64,000 nucleotides of DNA from Conexibacter woesei Iso977N (GTDB lineage: Bacteria; Actinomycetota; Thermoleophilia; Solirubrobacterales; Solirubrobacteraceae). This document shows positions 29,810 to 37,489 of the stretch, one piece after another. The translations under genes were made by a program, and so were the position numbers. Each line of letters opens with the position of its first letter. Position 1 is the first letter of the stretch. The stretch spans positions 372,001-436,000 of the forward strand of contig NZ_AUKG01000003.1 in NCBI RefSeq assembly GCF_000424625.1. The letters are read 5' to 3'. Under the pieces are notes generated by a model. It ran no database searches, was not told where the DNA came from, and saw only the letters and a list, made by a program, of their open reading frames with translations.

Positions 29810-30669
29810 GCCGCGCCGTGGCCGAGGACGACGCGACGGACGAACCGACGCAACCGACGCAGCCGACGCTGCGGCGGATGCGGGCGTTCGGGATCCGACC
29901 GAAGCGCGATCTCGGGCAGAACTTCCTGATCGACTCCAACATCCTGGGCGTCATCGAGCGGGCGGCGAAGCTCGGCGACCAGGACGTCGTCCTGGAGATC
30001 GGCGGCGGGCTCGGCGTGCTGAGCGAGCATCTCGCGGCGCGCGCGAAGCATGTGCATGTGGTCGAGCTGGACCGCTCGCTGGAGGACGCGCTGCACGACG
30101 CGGTCGACCCCTACAACAACGTCACGCTGCACTTCGGCGACGCGCTCGACCTCGACCTCCAGGCGCTCGACCCCGCGCCGACCAAGGTGGTGGCCAACCT
30201 CCCGTACGGGATCGCGGCCACGGCGATCCTCAACACGGTCTTCGACCTGCCCGGCGTCACGACGTGGGTCGCGATGGTCCAGAAGGAGGTCGGCGAGCGC
30301 TTCGCCGCCCAGGCCGGGACCAGCGCGTACGGCGTCCCGAGCGTCCTCGCGCAGCTCTCCACCGACGTCCGCGTGCACCGCAGCGTGTCGCGCAGCGTCT
30401 TCCACCCGGTCCCGAACGTGGACTCGGTGCTCGTCGTGCTGGAGCGCACCGGGCCGGCGCCGAGCAAGGCGCTCCGGAAGCTCGTCCAGGGCGCGTTCGC
30501 GCACCGGCGCAAGGCGCTGCCGAAGTCGCTCCAGCTCCACGGCGGCGACAAGGCGCTCCGGGACCGGGCGCGCGCCGCGCTCGCCGACCTCGGCCTGCCC
30601 GAGGACGCGCGCGCCGAGCGCCTGACGCCCGAGCAGTTCCGCGCGATGTCGGAGAGGATCGGCGGCTGA
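29806..30669 (+). CDS. rsmA: 16S rRNA dimethyladenosine transferase
   Basis: 287 aa KsgA, dimethylates A1518/A1519 of 16S rRNA. The N-terminal arm leads to RDLGQNFLIDSNIL. SAM motif I is LEIGGGLGVLSEHL, motif IV is NLPYGIAA, and the C-terminal part ends RLTPEQFRAMSERIGG. The GTG start overlaps the tatD stop by four bases. Confidence 0.96.
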   Translation: MSRAVAEDDATDEPTQPTQPTLRRMRAFGIRPKRDLGQNFLIDSNILGVIERAAKLGDQDVVLEIGGGLGVLSEHLAARAKHVHVVELDRSLEDALHDAVDPYNNVTLHFGDALDLDLQALDPAPTKVVANLPYGIAATAILNTVFDLPGVTTWVAMVQKEVGERFAAQAGTSAYGVPSVLAQLSTDVRVHRSVSRSVFHPVPNVDSVLVVLERTGPAPSKALRKLVQGAFAHRRKALPKSLQLHGGDKALRDRARAALADLGLPEDARAERLTPEQFRAMSERIGG

Positions 30670-30670
30670 G

Positions 30671-31543
30671 ATGCGCCTCGAGACCCGCGCCCCCGGGAAG
30701 ATCAACGTCTGCCTGTTCCTCGGCCCGACGCGCGAGCGCGACGGCCGCCACGAGCTGGTGTCGATCATGCAGTCGGTGACGCTCGCCGACCGCCTGCGGA
30801 TCGAGTGGGCGCCCGAGGGCGAGCACCATGATGTGGTCGAGTGCCCCGGCGTCGAGGGCCCCAACCTGGTCGCGACCGCGATCGCCGCGTTCCGGAAGGC
30901 CACGAGCTGGGACGGCGACCGCGTGAAGGTCTCGATCGACAAGCGCCTCCCGGTCGCGGCCGGGATGGCCGGCGGCAGCGCCGACGCGGCGGCCGCGCTG
31001 CGCCTCCTCTCGCGCGTGTCGAAGATCGACGACGACGAGCTGTTGCATCACATCGCGGTGACGCTCGGTGCCGACGTCCCGGCTCAGGTGCGACCGGGGC
31101 GCGTCCTGGCGACCGGCGCGGGGGAGAACGTCGAGCGGATCCCCGGGGTCGCGAGGTACGGCGTGCTCGTGGTGCCCCATCCGGAGCCGCTGCGCACGCC
31201 CGACGTCTTCCGCGAGGCGGATCGGCTGGGGCTGCCGCGGAAGGCCAAGCGGCTGGCGGAGGCGCTCGACGCGGTCAAGGGCGGCGTGAACGACCTCCCG
31301 GACGAGCTGTGCGTCAACGAGCTGGAGCCGGCGGCGCTGTCGCTTCGGCCCGAGTTGAGGGACACGCTCCGACGCGTCCGCGACGCAGGCGCCGACGTCG
31401 CGATGGTCTCCGGCTCCGGCCCCACGGTCCTGGGCCTCTTCCACGACCGCCACGCCGCCAAGCGGGCGCGCGACGAGCACTTCCCCGGCTGCAAGGTCGC
31501 CAAGCCGGTCGGCCCCCACGGCGGCGAGGTGCTCGCCGCGTGA
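30671..31543 (+). CDS. ispE: 4-diphosphocytidyl-2-C-methyl-D-erythritol kinase
   Basis: 290 aa GHMP kinase of the non-mevalonate isoprenoid pathway. APGKINVCLFLGPTRERDGR is the first family block, PVAAGMAGGSADAAAAL the ATP-binding loop, and MVSGSGPTVLGLF motif 3. It begins one base after rsmA, an order (rsmA-ispE) conserved in many bacteria. Its product feeds undecaprenyl and quinone synthesis. Confidence 0.96.
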   Translation: MRLETRAPGKINVCLFLGPTRERDGRHELVSIMQSVTLADRLRIEWAPEGEHHDVVECPGVEGPNLVATAIAAFRKATSWDGDRVKVSIDKRLPVAAGMAGGSADAAAALRLLSRVSKIDDDELLHHIAVTLGADVPAQVRPGRVLATGAGENVERIPGVARYGVLVVPHPEPLRTPDVFREADRLGLPRKAKRLAEALDAVKGGVNDLPDELCVNELEPAALSLRPELRDTLRRVRDAGADVAMVSGSGPTVLGLFHDRHAAKRARDEHFPGCKVAKPVGPHGGEVLAA

Positions 31544-33081
31544 AGCCGGGCCCGCTCGTCGCGGCGGCGGCCATCGCCGCGTTCCTGTTCTTCCGCCGCA
31601 AGAAGCTCGAGCCGACGCTGCTGATCGGCGGCGTGATCGTCGTCATCGGCTGCCTGATCTACGGCTCCGGCCTGATCCAGCTGCCGGACTTCAAGAGGAT
31701 CGTCGAGGACGCCGGGAACACGCTCGGCAACTGGACCTACCTCGTCGTCGGCGTGATGGCGTTCTTCGAGACCGGCGCGTTCGTCGGCCTGATCGCGCCC
31801 GGCGAGACGTTCCTGATCTTCGGCGGCGTGGTCGCGGGGCAGGGGACGATCAGCCTCGTCGTCCTGATCGGGATCACGTGGACGTGCGCGGTGCTCGGCG
31901 ACCTCGCCTCGTTCTACGCGGGCCGCCGGCTCGGCCGCCAGTTCCTGGTCAAGCACGGGCCGAGGGTGCAGATCACCGAGCCGCGGATCAGGCAGGTCGA
32001 GGCGTTCTTCGACCGCCACGGCGGCAAGGCGATCTTCCTCGGCCGCTTCGTCGGGCTCGTGCGCGCGGTCAACCCGTTCCTGGCGGGCAGCAGCGGGATG
32101 CCGTTCCGGCGCTTCCTGCCCTACGACGTCCTCGGCGCGGGCTGCTGGGCGACGATGCTGCTGGTCCTCGGCTACGTCTTCTGGCAGTCGTTCGACAAGG
32201 TGCTGCACTACGCCGAGCAGGGGACGCTCGCGCTCGGCACGGTGATCGTGGTCGTCGCGGCGGCGGTGTGGGCCTACCGCCACTTCCGCGTCGAGGAGAA
32301 CCGCGAGGCCGCCGCGCGTTGGATCGACAAGCAGCTCGACCGTCCGGTCCTGCGGCCGCTGGGCAAGTACATCATCTACCCGGTCGCGCGCTGGCTGCGC
32401 GGGCCGCTGGTCTTCTTCTGGAACCGGATCACGCCCGGCGACCTCGGCCTGGAGCTGACGACGGCGCTGACGATCGCCGCGGTCGGCTCGTTCGCCTACG
32501 CGGCCAACGCGATCGGCCTGAACGACAGGTCGGACATGCCCGGCGACGCGACCGCGTTCCGGTGGGCCGACGACATCCGTGGCGACGCGCTCGACGGGAT
32601 CGCCAGGGCGGTCACGCACCTCGGGTCGCTGCCGGTCGTGGGCGCGGCGACGGTGATCACCATCATCTTGCTGCTCACGCGCCGGCGGATCATCGAGAGC
32701 GCGACGCTCGCGAGCGGGCTGATCATCACCTACGTCGCCGTGCACATCGCGAAGGACGCGGTCGACCGGCCGCGGCCGCCGCACCCGCTGGTCGAGACCG
32801 CCGGGCAGTCGTATCCGAGCGCGCACGCCGCGTACGCGTTCGCGTGGGTGGCGATCGCCGTCGTGCTGACGCGCACGCTGCCCGGGCTGGCGAGGACGAC
32901 CGCGGTGATCACCGCCGCCGTGATCCTCGCCGCGGTCATCGGGCTGACGCGGATCTACCTGCGCGCGCACTACCTCTCCGACGTCATCGGCGGGTGGGGG
33001 ATGGGCGCGACCGTGTTCAGCCTCTGCGGCATGACGGGGCTGGTCGTCGCCTTCCTGCGTCACAATGGGCACCGCACGTGA
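31540..33081 (+). CDS. DedA (SNARE-associated) and PAP2 phosphatase fusion, membrane
   Basis: 513 aa. Residues 50-250 form a DedA/VTT domain: FETGAFVGLIAPGETFLIFG, GDLASFYAGRRLG, and FLGRFVGLVRAVNPFLAGSS with the conserved arginine. Residues 310-505 form a PAP2 domain: KDAVDRPRPP (motif 1), SYPSAHAAYAFA (motif 2) and TRIYLRAHYLSDVIGG (motif 3, active histidine). DedA proteins flip lipid carriers and PAP2 enzymes dephosphorylate polyprenyl pyrophosphate, so the fusion fits undecaprenyl phosphate recycling. That is an inference supported by the ispE neighbour. GTG overlaps the ispE stop. Confidence 0.92.
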   Translation: MKPGPLVAAAAIAAFLFFRRKKLEPTLLIGGVIVVIGCLIYGSGLIQLPDFKRIVEDAGNTLGNWTYLVVGVMAFFETGAFVGLIAPGETFLIFGGVVAGQGTISLVVLIGITWTCAVLGDLASFYAGRRLGRQFLVKHGPRVQITEPRIRQVEAFFDRHGGKAIFLGRFVGLVRAVNPFLAGSSGMPFRRFLPYDVLGAGCWATMLLVLGYVFWQSFDKVLHYAEQGTLALGTVIVVVAAAVWAYRHFRVEENREAAARWIDKQLDRPVLRPLGKYIIYPVARWLRGPLVFFWNRITPGDLGLELTTALTIAAVGSFAYAANAIGLNDRSDMPGDATAFRWADDIRGDALDGIARAVTHLGSLPVVGAATVITIILLLTRRRIIESATLASGLIITYVAVHIAKDAVDRPRPPHPLVETAGQSYPSAHAAYAFAWVAIAVVLTRTLPGLARTTAVITAAVILAAVIGLTRIYLRAHYLSDVIGGWGMGATVFSLCGMTGLVVAFLRHNGHRT

Positions 33082-33302
33082 GCAACACCGAGGTCACCTA
33101 TCTCGTCGGCGCCTGCTGCGCCGTCCTCGGCCTGGCGGCCTACGTCGCGTTCATCCTGGTCCCGGCCTGGACGGCCTACTCCCGGATCTGGCAACGCGCG
33201 GCCGCCGCCGTCCTCAGCCTCTACGTCCTCGCCGCCTTCGTCGGCGTGGGCGCGGCCGGCGGCGCGCTCATCGTGTGGTTCTGGGACCGCATTGGTGTCT
33301 AA
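33078..33302 (+). CDS. small membrane protein, hypothetical
   Basis: 74 aa with two membrane segments: YLVGACCAVLGLAAYVAFIL and AAAAVLSLYVLAAFVGVGAA, ending IVWFWDRIGV. The GTG start overlaps the previous stop by four bases, so it is the last member of the metG operon. It may assist the DedA/PAP2 protein, but nothing in the sequence proves it. Confidence 0.72.
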   Translation: MSNTEVTYLVGACCAVLGLAAYVAFILVPAWTAYSRIWQRAAAAVLSLYVLAAFVGVGAAGGALIVWFWDRIGV

Positions 33303-33351
33303 GAGCTGCCGAAGCGACCAGGTCGCGCTCCTCATACACCGGTTCGGCCCC

Positions 33352-33357
33352 TAAACT
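33352..33357 (+). promoter_or_regulatory. -10 hexamer of pucR-type gene
   Basis: TAAACT ends nine bases before the ATG at 33367. Confidence 0.4.
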
Positions 33358-33366
33358 TCTCCACAT

Positions 33367-34623
33367 ATGTCCAGTCCGGCTCCGAGGACGCCGGCCGGAA
33401 TCGACCTCGAGGCCCTGGATGCCGTCACCGACGCCGTCGAGTCCGGCGCGGGCCTGCCTGAGGTGATCCGTGCTGCTGCGCGCGCGTTCGACGACGCGAG
33501 CCTGGCGCTGACCGACCGGTCCGGCGCCGTGCTGGCCGTCGCCGCGAGGTCGCCGGCGGATGAGCGCGGGCTGCTGGGCGACGCGCCCGGCGTCGAGGTC
33601 CACGACCTGCGCGTCGCGGACGAGACCGTCGGCCAGCTACGGGTCCGTCCGCGCGGCGACGGTGACGGTGACGTGCCGACGATGGTGCTGCGGATCGTCC
33701 TGACGCTCGTCGCGTCCGAGGTCCAGCGGGTCCGGGCGCCGAAGCGCGCCAGCGAGCTGGCGGTCGCGGAGTTCCTGCACGACCTGCTCGGGCGCCGCCT
33801 GACCGACCGCGCCGAGGTCGTCGAGCGCGCCGAGGCGATCGGCGTGGACGTCAGCGCGGGCGCGGCGGTCCTCGTCATCCGCGCGCAGCTGCACGTGCCG
33901 GCCGAGGAGGGCTGGCGCGAGCGGGTCGTCACGGTCGCCGAGCGCGGCGCGAGGGCGGCGGTCCCGGGCACGGTCGTCGCGTCGTCCGGAAGGCCGGACC
34001 CGCGGGGCTCGGAGGTCGCGATCCTGATCCCGGGCGACGACCCGGAGGCGGCGGAGCGCGTCGGCGAGGCGGTCCTGCGCGAGCTCGGCGCGTCGCTGCC
34101 GGGGCACTCGTTCGCGCTGGGCCGGTCGCGGCTGGCGACCGATCCGGGCGACCTGCCGCGCGCGGGCAACGAGGCGCTGCTGGCCGCCAACGTCGCCGAG
34201 GGCGACAGCGGCGAGGAGGGCCACCGCGTCATGGCCTTCGACGACACCGGCGCCTACCGGCTGCTGCTGTCGGCGATGAGCGAGGACCCGGCCGAGCTGC
34301 AGCGCTTCTACGCCGAGACGATCGAACCGCTCGTCGCCTACGACGAGCAGTACGAGACCGACCTCGTGGTGACGGTCGAGGCGTTCCTGGACGCCGACGG
34401 CAACGTCGCGGGCACCGCCCAGCGGCTGTTCACGCACCGCCACACGATCCGCTACCGGCTGGAGCGCGTGCGCGAGCTTTCCGGCCTCGACGTCGGGTCC
34501 ACCGACGGGCGCGAGAAGCTCAGCCTCGGGCTGAAGGCGATGCGCGTGCTCGGGATCGCCGCCCGCGGCGGCCCGGCGACCGAGCAGGGCGCCGGCGGTG
34601 GCCGCGTGCCCCGCCGCGGCTGA
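33367..34623 (+). CDS. PucR/CdaR family transcriptional regulator
   Basis: 418 aa. Residues 25-110 are a GAF-like sensor (FDDASLALTDRSGAVLAVAA). The middle contains a GGDEF-like CdaR region (SFALGRSRLATDPGDLPRAG). The C-terminal PucR helix-turn-helix is AFLDADGNVAGTAQRLFTHR then HTIRYRLERVRELSG. Such regulators respond to purine, sugar diacid or amino acid signals, and the ligand here is unknown. No target gene is adjacent. Confidence 0.9.
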   Translation: MSSPAPRTPAGIDLEALDAVTDAVESGAGLPEVIRAAARAFDDASLALTDRSGAVLAVAARSPADERGLLGDAPGVEVHDLRVADETVGQLRVRPRGDGDGDVPTMVLRIVLTLVASEVQRVRAPKRASELAVAEFLHDLLGRRLTDRAEVVERAEAIGVDVSAGAAVLVIRAQLHVPAEEGWRERVVTVAERGARAAVPGTVVASSGRPDPRGSEVAILIPGDDPEAAERVGEAVLRELGASLPGHSFALGRSRLATDPGDLPRAGNEALLAANVAEGDSGEEGHRVMAFDDTGAYRLLLSAMSEDPAELQRFYAETIEPLVAYDEQYETDLVVTVEAFLDADGNVAGTAQRLFTHRHTIRYRLERVRELSGLDVGSTDGREKLSLGLKAMRVLGIAARGGPATEQGAGGGRVPRRG

Positions 34624-34759
34624 CTGACGCCCCGCGCGCCCGGTCGGCTCGGAGGCCTTGACTTCTCGCGCTGGCGCGAGGACGCTCGGGCGGTCCCCCG
34701 GCTGGGGTAGCCCGCGGTCCCTCGACAGGGGCATTCCGGCCACCCTCGCGGGATGACGT
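34624..34759. other. intergenic stretch with a weak hairpin
   Basis: Non-coding sequence after the PucR-type gene. CTCGCG-CTGG-CGCGAG (34665-34680) is a six-base hairpin that could terminate its transcript. Nothing else is recognised before the structured leader. Confidence 0.4.
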
Positions 34760-34957
34760 TGTCCGGCTTCTGACCGGACATGGGGGAGCGATGAGGAGGT
34801 TTGGAGCCAACTTGAAGAGCGGTAACGCGCCAACTATGATGCTCCCGATGGCGCAGGAAAGCGGGAACCGTTGAAGTCCCCGGAATTCCGAGCGGACATC
34901 GGGTCCTCACCCCACTTGAGAACCGGCCCGCAGGCGCCGAAACCTAGGGGTGAGGGG
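34760..34957 (+). other. structured leader RNA candidate
   Basis: Several pairings stand out before the secreted repeat protein: TGTCCGG/CCGGACA (34760-34780), GGGAGC at 34784 with GCTCCC at 34844, and CCTCACCCC (34905-34913) with GGGGTGAGG (34947-34955). The last strand can also pair, as GGGTGAG, with CTCACCC at 34966-34972, so two helices compete for it. The strand is also the likely ribosome binding site of a short upstream ORF. I could not match it to a known riboswitch class. The conserved B12 box and the core of the c-di-AMP riboswitch are absent. Confidence 0.45.
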
Positions 34958-34990
34958 ATGTCCAGCTCACCCTCAGAACCCTCCGCATGA
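34958..34990 (+). CDS. upstream ORF (10-aa leader peptide)
   Basis: ATG TCC ... GCA TGA encodes MSSSPSEPSA. A purine-rich tract (GGGGTGAGGGG) lies directly before its ATG. Its stop overlaps the start of the secreted repeat protein (ATGA), while that start has no ribosome binding site of its own, so translation of the downstream gene is probably coupled to this peptide. Translating ribosomes would open the hairpin 34948-34972. Confidence 0.4.
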   Translation: MSSSPSEPSA

Positions 34991-36120
34991 AGCACCGCAC
35001 TCACGACCACCTCTTCGCCGCCGCCGGTGTCACCGCGGCGCTCTCGCTCATCGGCACCGGTGCCACGGTGTTGAAGGGGTCGGTCTTCCACTTCGATCAC
35101 TGGCCGCTCGTGGCCGGCGACTCGGCGCGCAACGTGCAGCTGCCGACGGCGCCGATCGCGGTCGCCGAGAACTCCACGCCGGCCGGTCAGAGCACGCGCG
35201 CCGCGCTGCTCGCCGGTGCCACGCGCGTCGGCGGGACCGCGGCGCTGCTGCCGGGCCTCGGCGGGCAGTCGGGCATCGCGGCGATCGGCACGACGATCCC
35301 GGCTCCGGCGGGCGGCTCGCTGCCCGCGGCGGGCGGGGGCAGCGCGACCGAGGGCTCCGGCGCCGGGACGGGCAGCGGCTCGACGACCGGCGCGACCCGC
35401 GTCGCCGCGCAGGACGGATCAGGCTTCAGCGTCGGCCCGCAGCCGTCGTCGTCGATCGACGGCACGCGCGACCCGGCGAACTCCACCGGCACCTCGACCT
35501 CGCCGACCGGCTCGACGCGCGTCGCCTCCGGCGACGACACCGACAACGACGGCATCCCGGACACGTGGGAGAAGAGCCACGGCGCGCCGTCGAACCCGAC
35601 GGACGCCGGCTCGACCGGCGCGACCGGGACGAGCACGGGCGCCGGCGGCTCCACCAGCTCCGCCTTCACGCCGGACCCGGGCACGCCGACCACGAGCGAT
35701 CCGGGCACGACGACGCCTCCGCCGACCGACACCGGCCCCGGTGACGGCGGCACGACCACGACGCCCCCGGACGATGGCGGCTCGACCACGCCTCCGGACG
35801 ACGGCGGCACGACGACGCCTCCGGACGACGGCGGTTCGACGACGCCTCCGGGCGACGGCGGCACGACGACGCCTCCGGCCGACGGCGGCTCGACCACCGC
35901 GCCGACCGACGGCTCGACGACCCCGCCCGCCGACACGACGCCGCCGCCGGCCGAGACCACGCCGCCGCCGGCCGACACGACGCCCGACCCGGCGCCGGCC
36001 CCGGCCGACCCCGCGCCGCCGGCGGACCCGACCCCGGATCCGGGGCAGGGCAGCACGACCACGCAGACTTCTTCGTCGGCCGGCACGGCCAACGCAGCGA
36101 TCCCGTCGAGCGTCCAGTAG
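34987..36120 (+). CDS. secreted Thr/Gly/Pro-rich repeat protein with a TSP3-like calcium motif
   Basis: 377 aa. A signal/anchor segment (LFAAAGVTAALSLIGTGATV) is followed by a low-complexity region. DDTDNDGIPDTWEKSHGAPS near residue 180 is a thrombospondin type 3-like calcium loop. Residues 225-370 are an extended Thr/Pro/Asp region, with a nine-residue unit PPDDGG[ST]TT repeated five times. It resembles a wall-spanning stalk or adhesin linker, but no sorting signal or globular head is visible. Translation is probably coupled to a 10-codon upstream ORF. Confidence 0.78.
   Translation: MKHRTHDHLFAAAGVTAALSLIGTGATVLKGSVFHFDHWPLVAGDSARNVQLPTAPIAVAENSTPAGQSTRAALLAGATRVGGTAALLPGLGGQSGIAAIGTTIPAPAGGSLPAAGGGSATEGSGAGTGSGSTTGATRVAAQDGSGFSVGPQPSSSIDGTRDPANSTGTSTSPTGSTRVASGDDTDNDGIPDTWEKSHGAPSNPTDAGSTGATGTSTGAGGSTSSAFTPDPGTPTTSDPGTTTPPPTDTGPGDGGTTTTPPDDGGSTTPPDDGGTTTPPDDGGSTTPPGDGGTTTPPADGGSTTAPTDGSTTPPADTTPPPAETTPPPADTTPDPAPAPADPAPPADPTPDPGQGSTTTQTSSSAGTANAAIPSSVQ
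35764..35898 (+). repeat. five tandem 27-bp coding repeats
   Basis: Five in-frame units of 27 bases encode PPDDGGSTT, PPDDGGTTT, PPDDGGSTT, PPGDGGTTT and PPADGGSTT. Units alternate Ser and Thr at position 7, which suggests growth by two-unit steps. The tract is prone to copy-number change. Confidence 0.85.
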
Positions 36121-36148
36121 TCCCGCGGCGGCGCGCGGCGCCGCCTCC

Positions 36149-36154
36149 TAGGAT
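36149..36154 (+). promoter_or_regulatory. -10 hexamer of phosphorylase gene
   Basis: TAGGAT ends nine bases before the ATG at 36164. Confidence 0.45.
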
Positions 36155-36163
36155 CCCGGGCAC

Positions 36164-36955
36164 ATGAAGATCGGGATCCTGACGGGCTCGGGCACGTATG
36201 CCCTGCCGGACTTCGCGGACGCCGAGGCGGTCGAGGTCACGACGCCGTTCGGTGGCGTGACCGTCACCGAGGGGCGGTTCGCGGGCGTCGACGTGCTGCA
36301 TGTCTCGCGGCATCTGCCGGGGCATCCGCGGCTGTCGCACCAGGTCACGCACCAGGCGAACGTGTGGGCGCTGCGGGAGCGGGGTGCGGATGCGGTCCTG
36401 GCGGTGACGGTCTGCGGCGCGGTCGATCGCAGCGTCGAGCTGGGGTCGTTGGTCGTCTTCGACGACCTGCACTTCCTGTCCAACCGGCTGCCGGACGGGT
36501 CGATCTGCACGCTGCACACCGAGCCCGGCGCCGCGGACCGCGCGCACTGGGTCTTCGGCAGCCCGTTCCACGGCGCGCTGCGCCAGGCGCTGCTCGAAGG
36601 CGCGGCGGAGGCCGGGCTGGCGGCGCGCGCCGGCGGCGTCTACGGCCACGTGGACGGGCCGCGCTTCAACACGCGGGCCGAGATCCGGACGCTCGCCGCG
36701 GTCGGCGTGACGGCGGTCTCGCAGACCGCGGGGCCCGAGACGGTCCTGTGCGGCGAGGCGAAGATCCCCTATGCCTTGCTCGGCTACGCGACCGACTACG
36801 CCAACGGCGTCGAGGAGGAGCTGCAGCCGGTCGAGAACCTCGTGCGCCTGCTGGAGGCCTCGCCGCGCTCGTTCGCCGCGACGCTCGCCGCCGCGCTGCC
36901 GCGGATCGCGGCGCTGGAGACGCTCGACCCGGTGGGCTCGCATCTCGGCTTCTGA
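36164..36955 (+). CDS. mtnP: S-methyl-5'-thioadenosine phosphorylase / purine nucleoside phosphorylase family
   Basis: 263 aa. It splits a purine nucleoside such as 5'-methylthioadenosine with phosphate. KIGILTGSGTYALPDF opens the phosphate-binding loop. HVSRHLPGHPRLSHQVTHQA gives the conserved RH and HQ residues, VYGHVDGPRFNTRAEIR the family signature, and TAGPETVLCGEAKIPYALL the substrate region. Subgroup (MTAP, inosine or guanosine) cannot be fixed by eye. The following gene overlaps its 3' end. Confidence 0.88.
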   Translation: MKIGILTGSGTYALPDFADAEAVEVTTPFGGVTVTEGRFAGVDVLHVSRHLPGHPRLSHQVTHQANVWALRERGADAVLAVTVCGAVDRSVELGSLVVFDDLHFLSNRLPDGSICTLHTEPGAADRAHWVFGSPFHGALRQALLEGAAEAGLAARAGGVYGHVDGPRFNTRAEIRTLAAVGVTAVSQTAGPETVLCGEAKIPYALLGYATDYANGVEEELQPVENLVRLLEASPRSFAATLAAALPRIAALETLDPVGSHLGF

Positions 36956-37481
36956 GCATCCGCGCGTCGCGCTGCTGGACGCCCTGAGCGCGCCGCGCGA
37001 GCCCGCGCTGCGCGAGGCGCTCGGCCCGGACGGCGACGCCGCGCTGTGCGCCGCCATGCGCGAGCGCGCGCTGGCGTGGGGCCGCGAGCTCGGCGGTGGC
37101 GCCGAGCCGCTGCAGGTCGACGATGTCGCTGCGCTGGCGGGCGACGGTCCCGTCGTCCTGGTGGCGCCCGACGTCCCCGCCCTCGGCGCCGCGCACCGCG
37201 ACGCGATCCGTGCTGACCTCGCCGCGGGCGTCCTGCTGAGCAGCGCCGCGACCGGCGACGGCACGCCGTTCCTGATGGCCCTGAGCACCGCCGACCCCGA
37301 GCTGCTCGCGCTGATCGGCGTGCCCTTCAACGACCTCGTCGCCGCGGCGATGGCCCGGGGTGGCGAGCTCGGCATGCTCCGCGCCGAACGCCGCCTCGCC
37401 TCCATCGGCGACGGCCACGCCCTGCTCGCGGACCCGCTGACGCCGCCCGAGCTGCGCGCGCTGCTGGCGCCGCTCGTCTAG
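36942..37481 (+). CDS. DUF2064-like (TIGR04282-type) nucleotidyl/glycosyltransferase-fold protein, start unclear
   Basis: About 179 aa. Conserved order: HPRVALLDALSAPREPALRE, then VVLVAPDVPALGAAHRDAIR, then GTPFLMALSTADPELLALIG, as in short DUF2064 proteins related to GT-A-fold transferases. The strand typically holding DxD is VAPDVP. The conserved N-terminus has no ATG, GTG or TTG within reach: the only in-frame ATG upstream is at 36771, deep in the phosphorylase gene, and the next one is at 37057, which would delete the first strand. ATC 36942 after GGTGGG is the best-placed codon. A non-standard start or a recent start-codon loss are both possible. Confidence 0.55.
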   Translation: MSASEHPRVALLDALSAPREPALREALGPDGDAALCAAMRERALAWGRELGGGAEPLQVDDVAALAGDGPVVLVAPDVPALGAAHRDAIRADLAAGVLLSSAATGDGTPFLMALSTADPELLALIGVPFNDLVAAAMARGGELGMLRAERRLASIGDGHALLADPLTPPELRALLAPLV

Positions 37482-37489
37482 CTCGTCCC

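Noticed and set aside
34760-34957. Possible cobalamin or c-di-AMP riboswitch
   Set aside because: GGGAACCG-N-GAAGTCC looks superficially like the cobalamin core, but the B12 box and GCCACTG are absent, as are the conserved elements of the c-di-AMP class. Kept only as an unclassified leader.
35764-35898. Regular short repeats, possible CRISPR-like array
   Set aside because: The 27-bp units are head-to-tail without spacers and encode an in-frame peptide repeat.
36771-36941. ATG 36771 as the start of the DUF2064-like gene
   Set aside because: It would add 57 residues of Arg/Ser-rich out-of-frame phosphorylase sequence with no homology.
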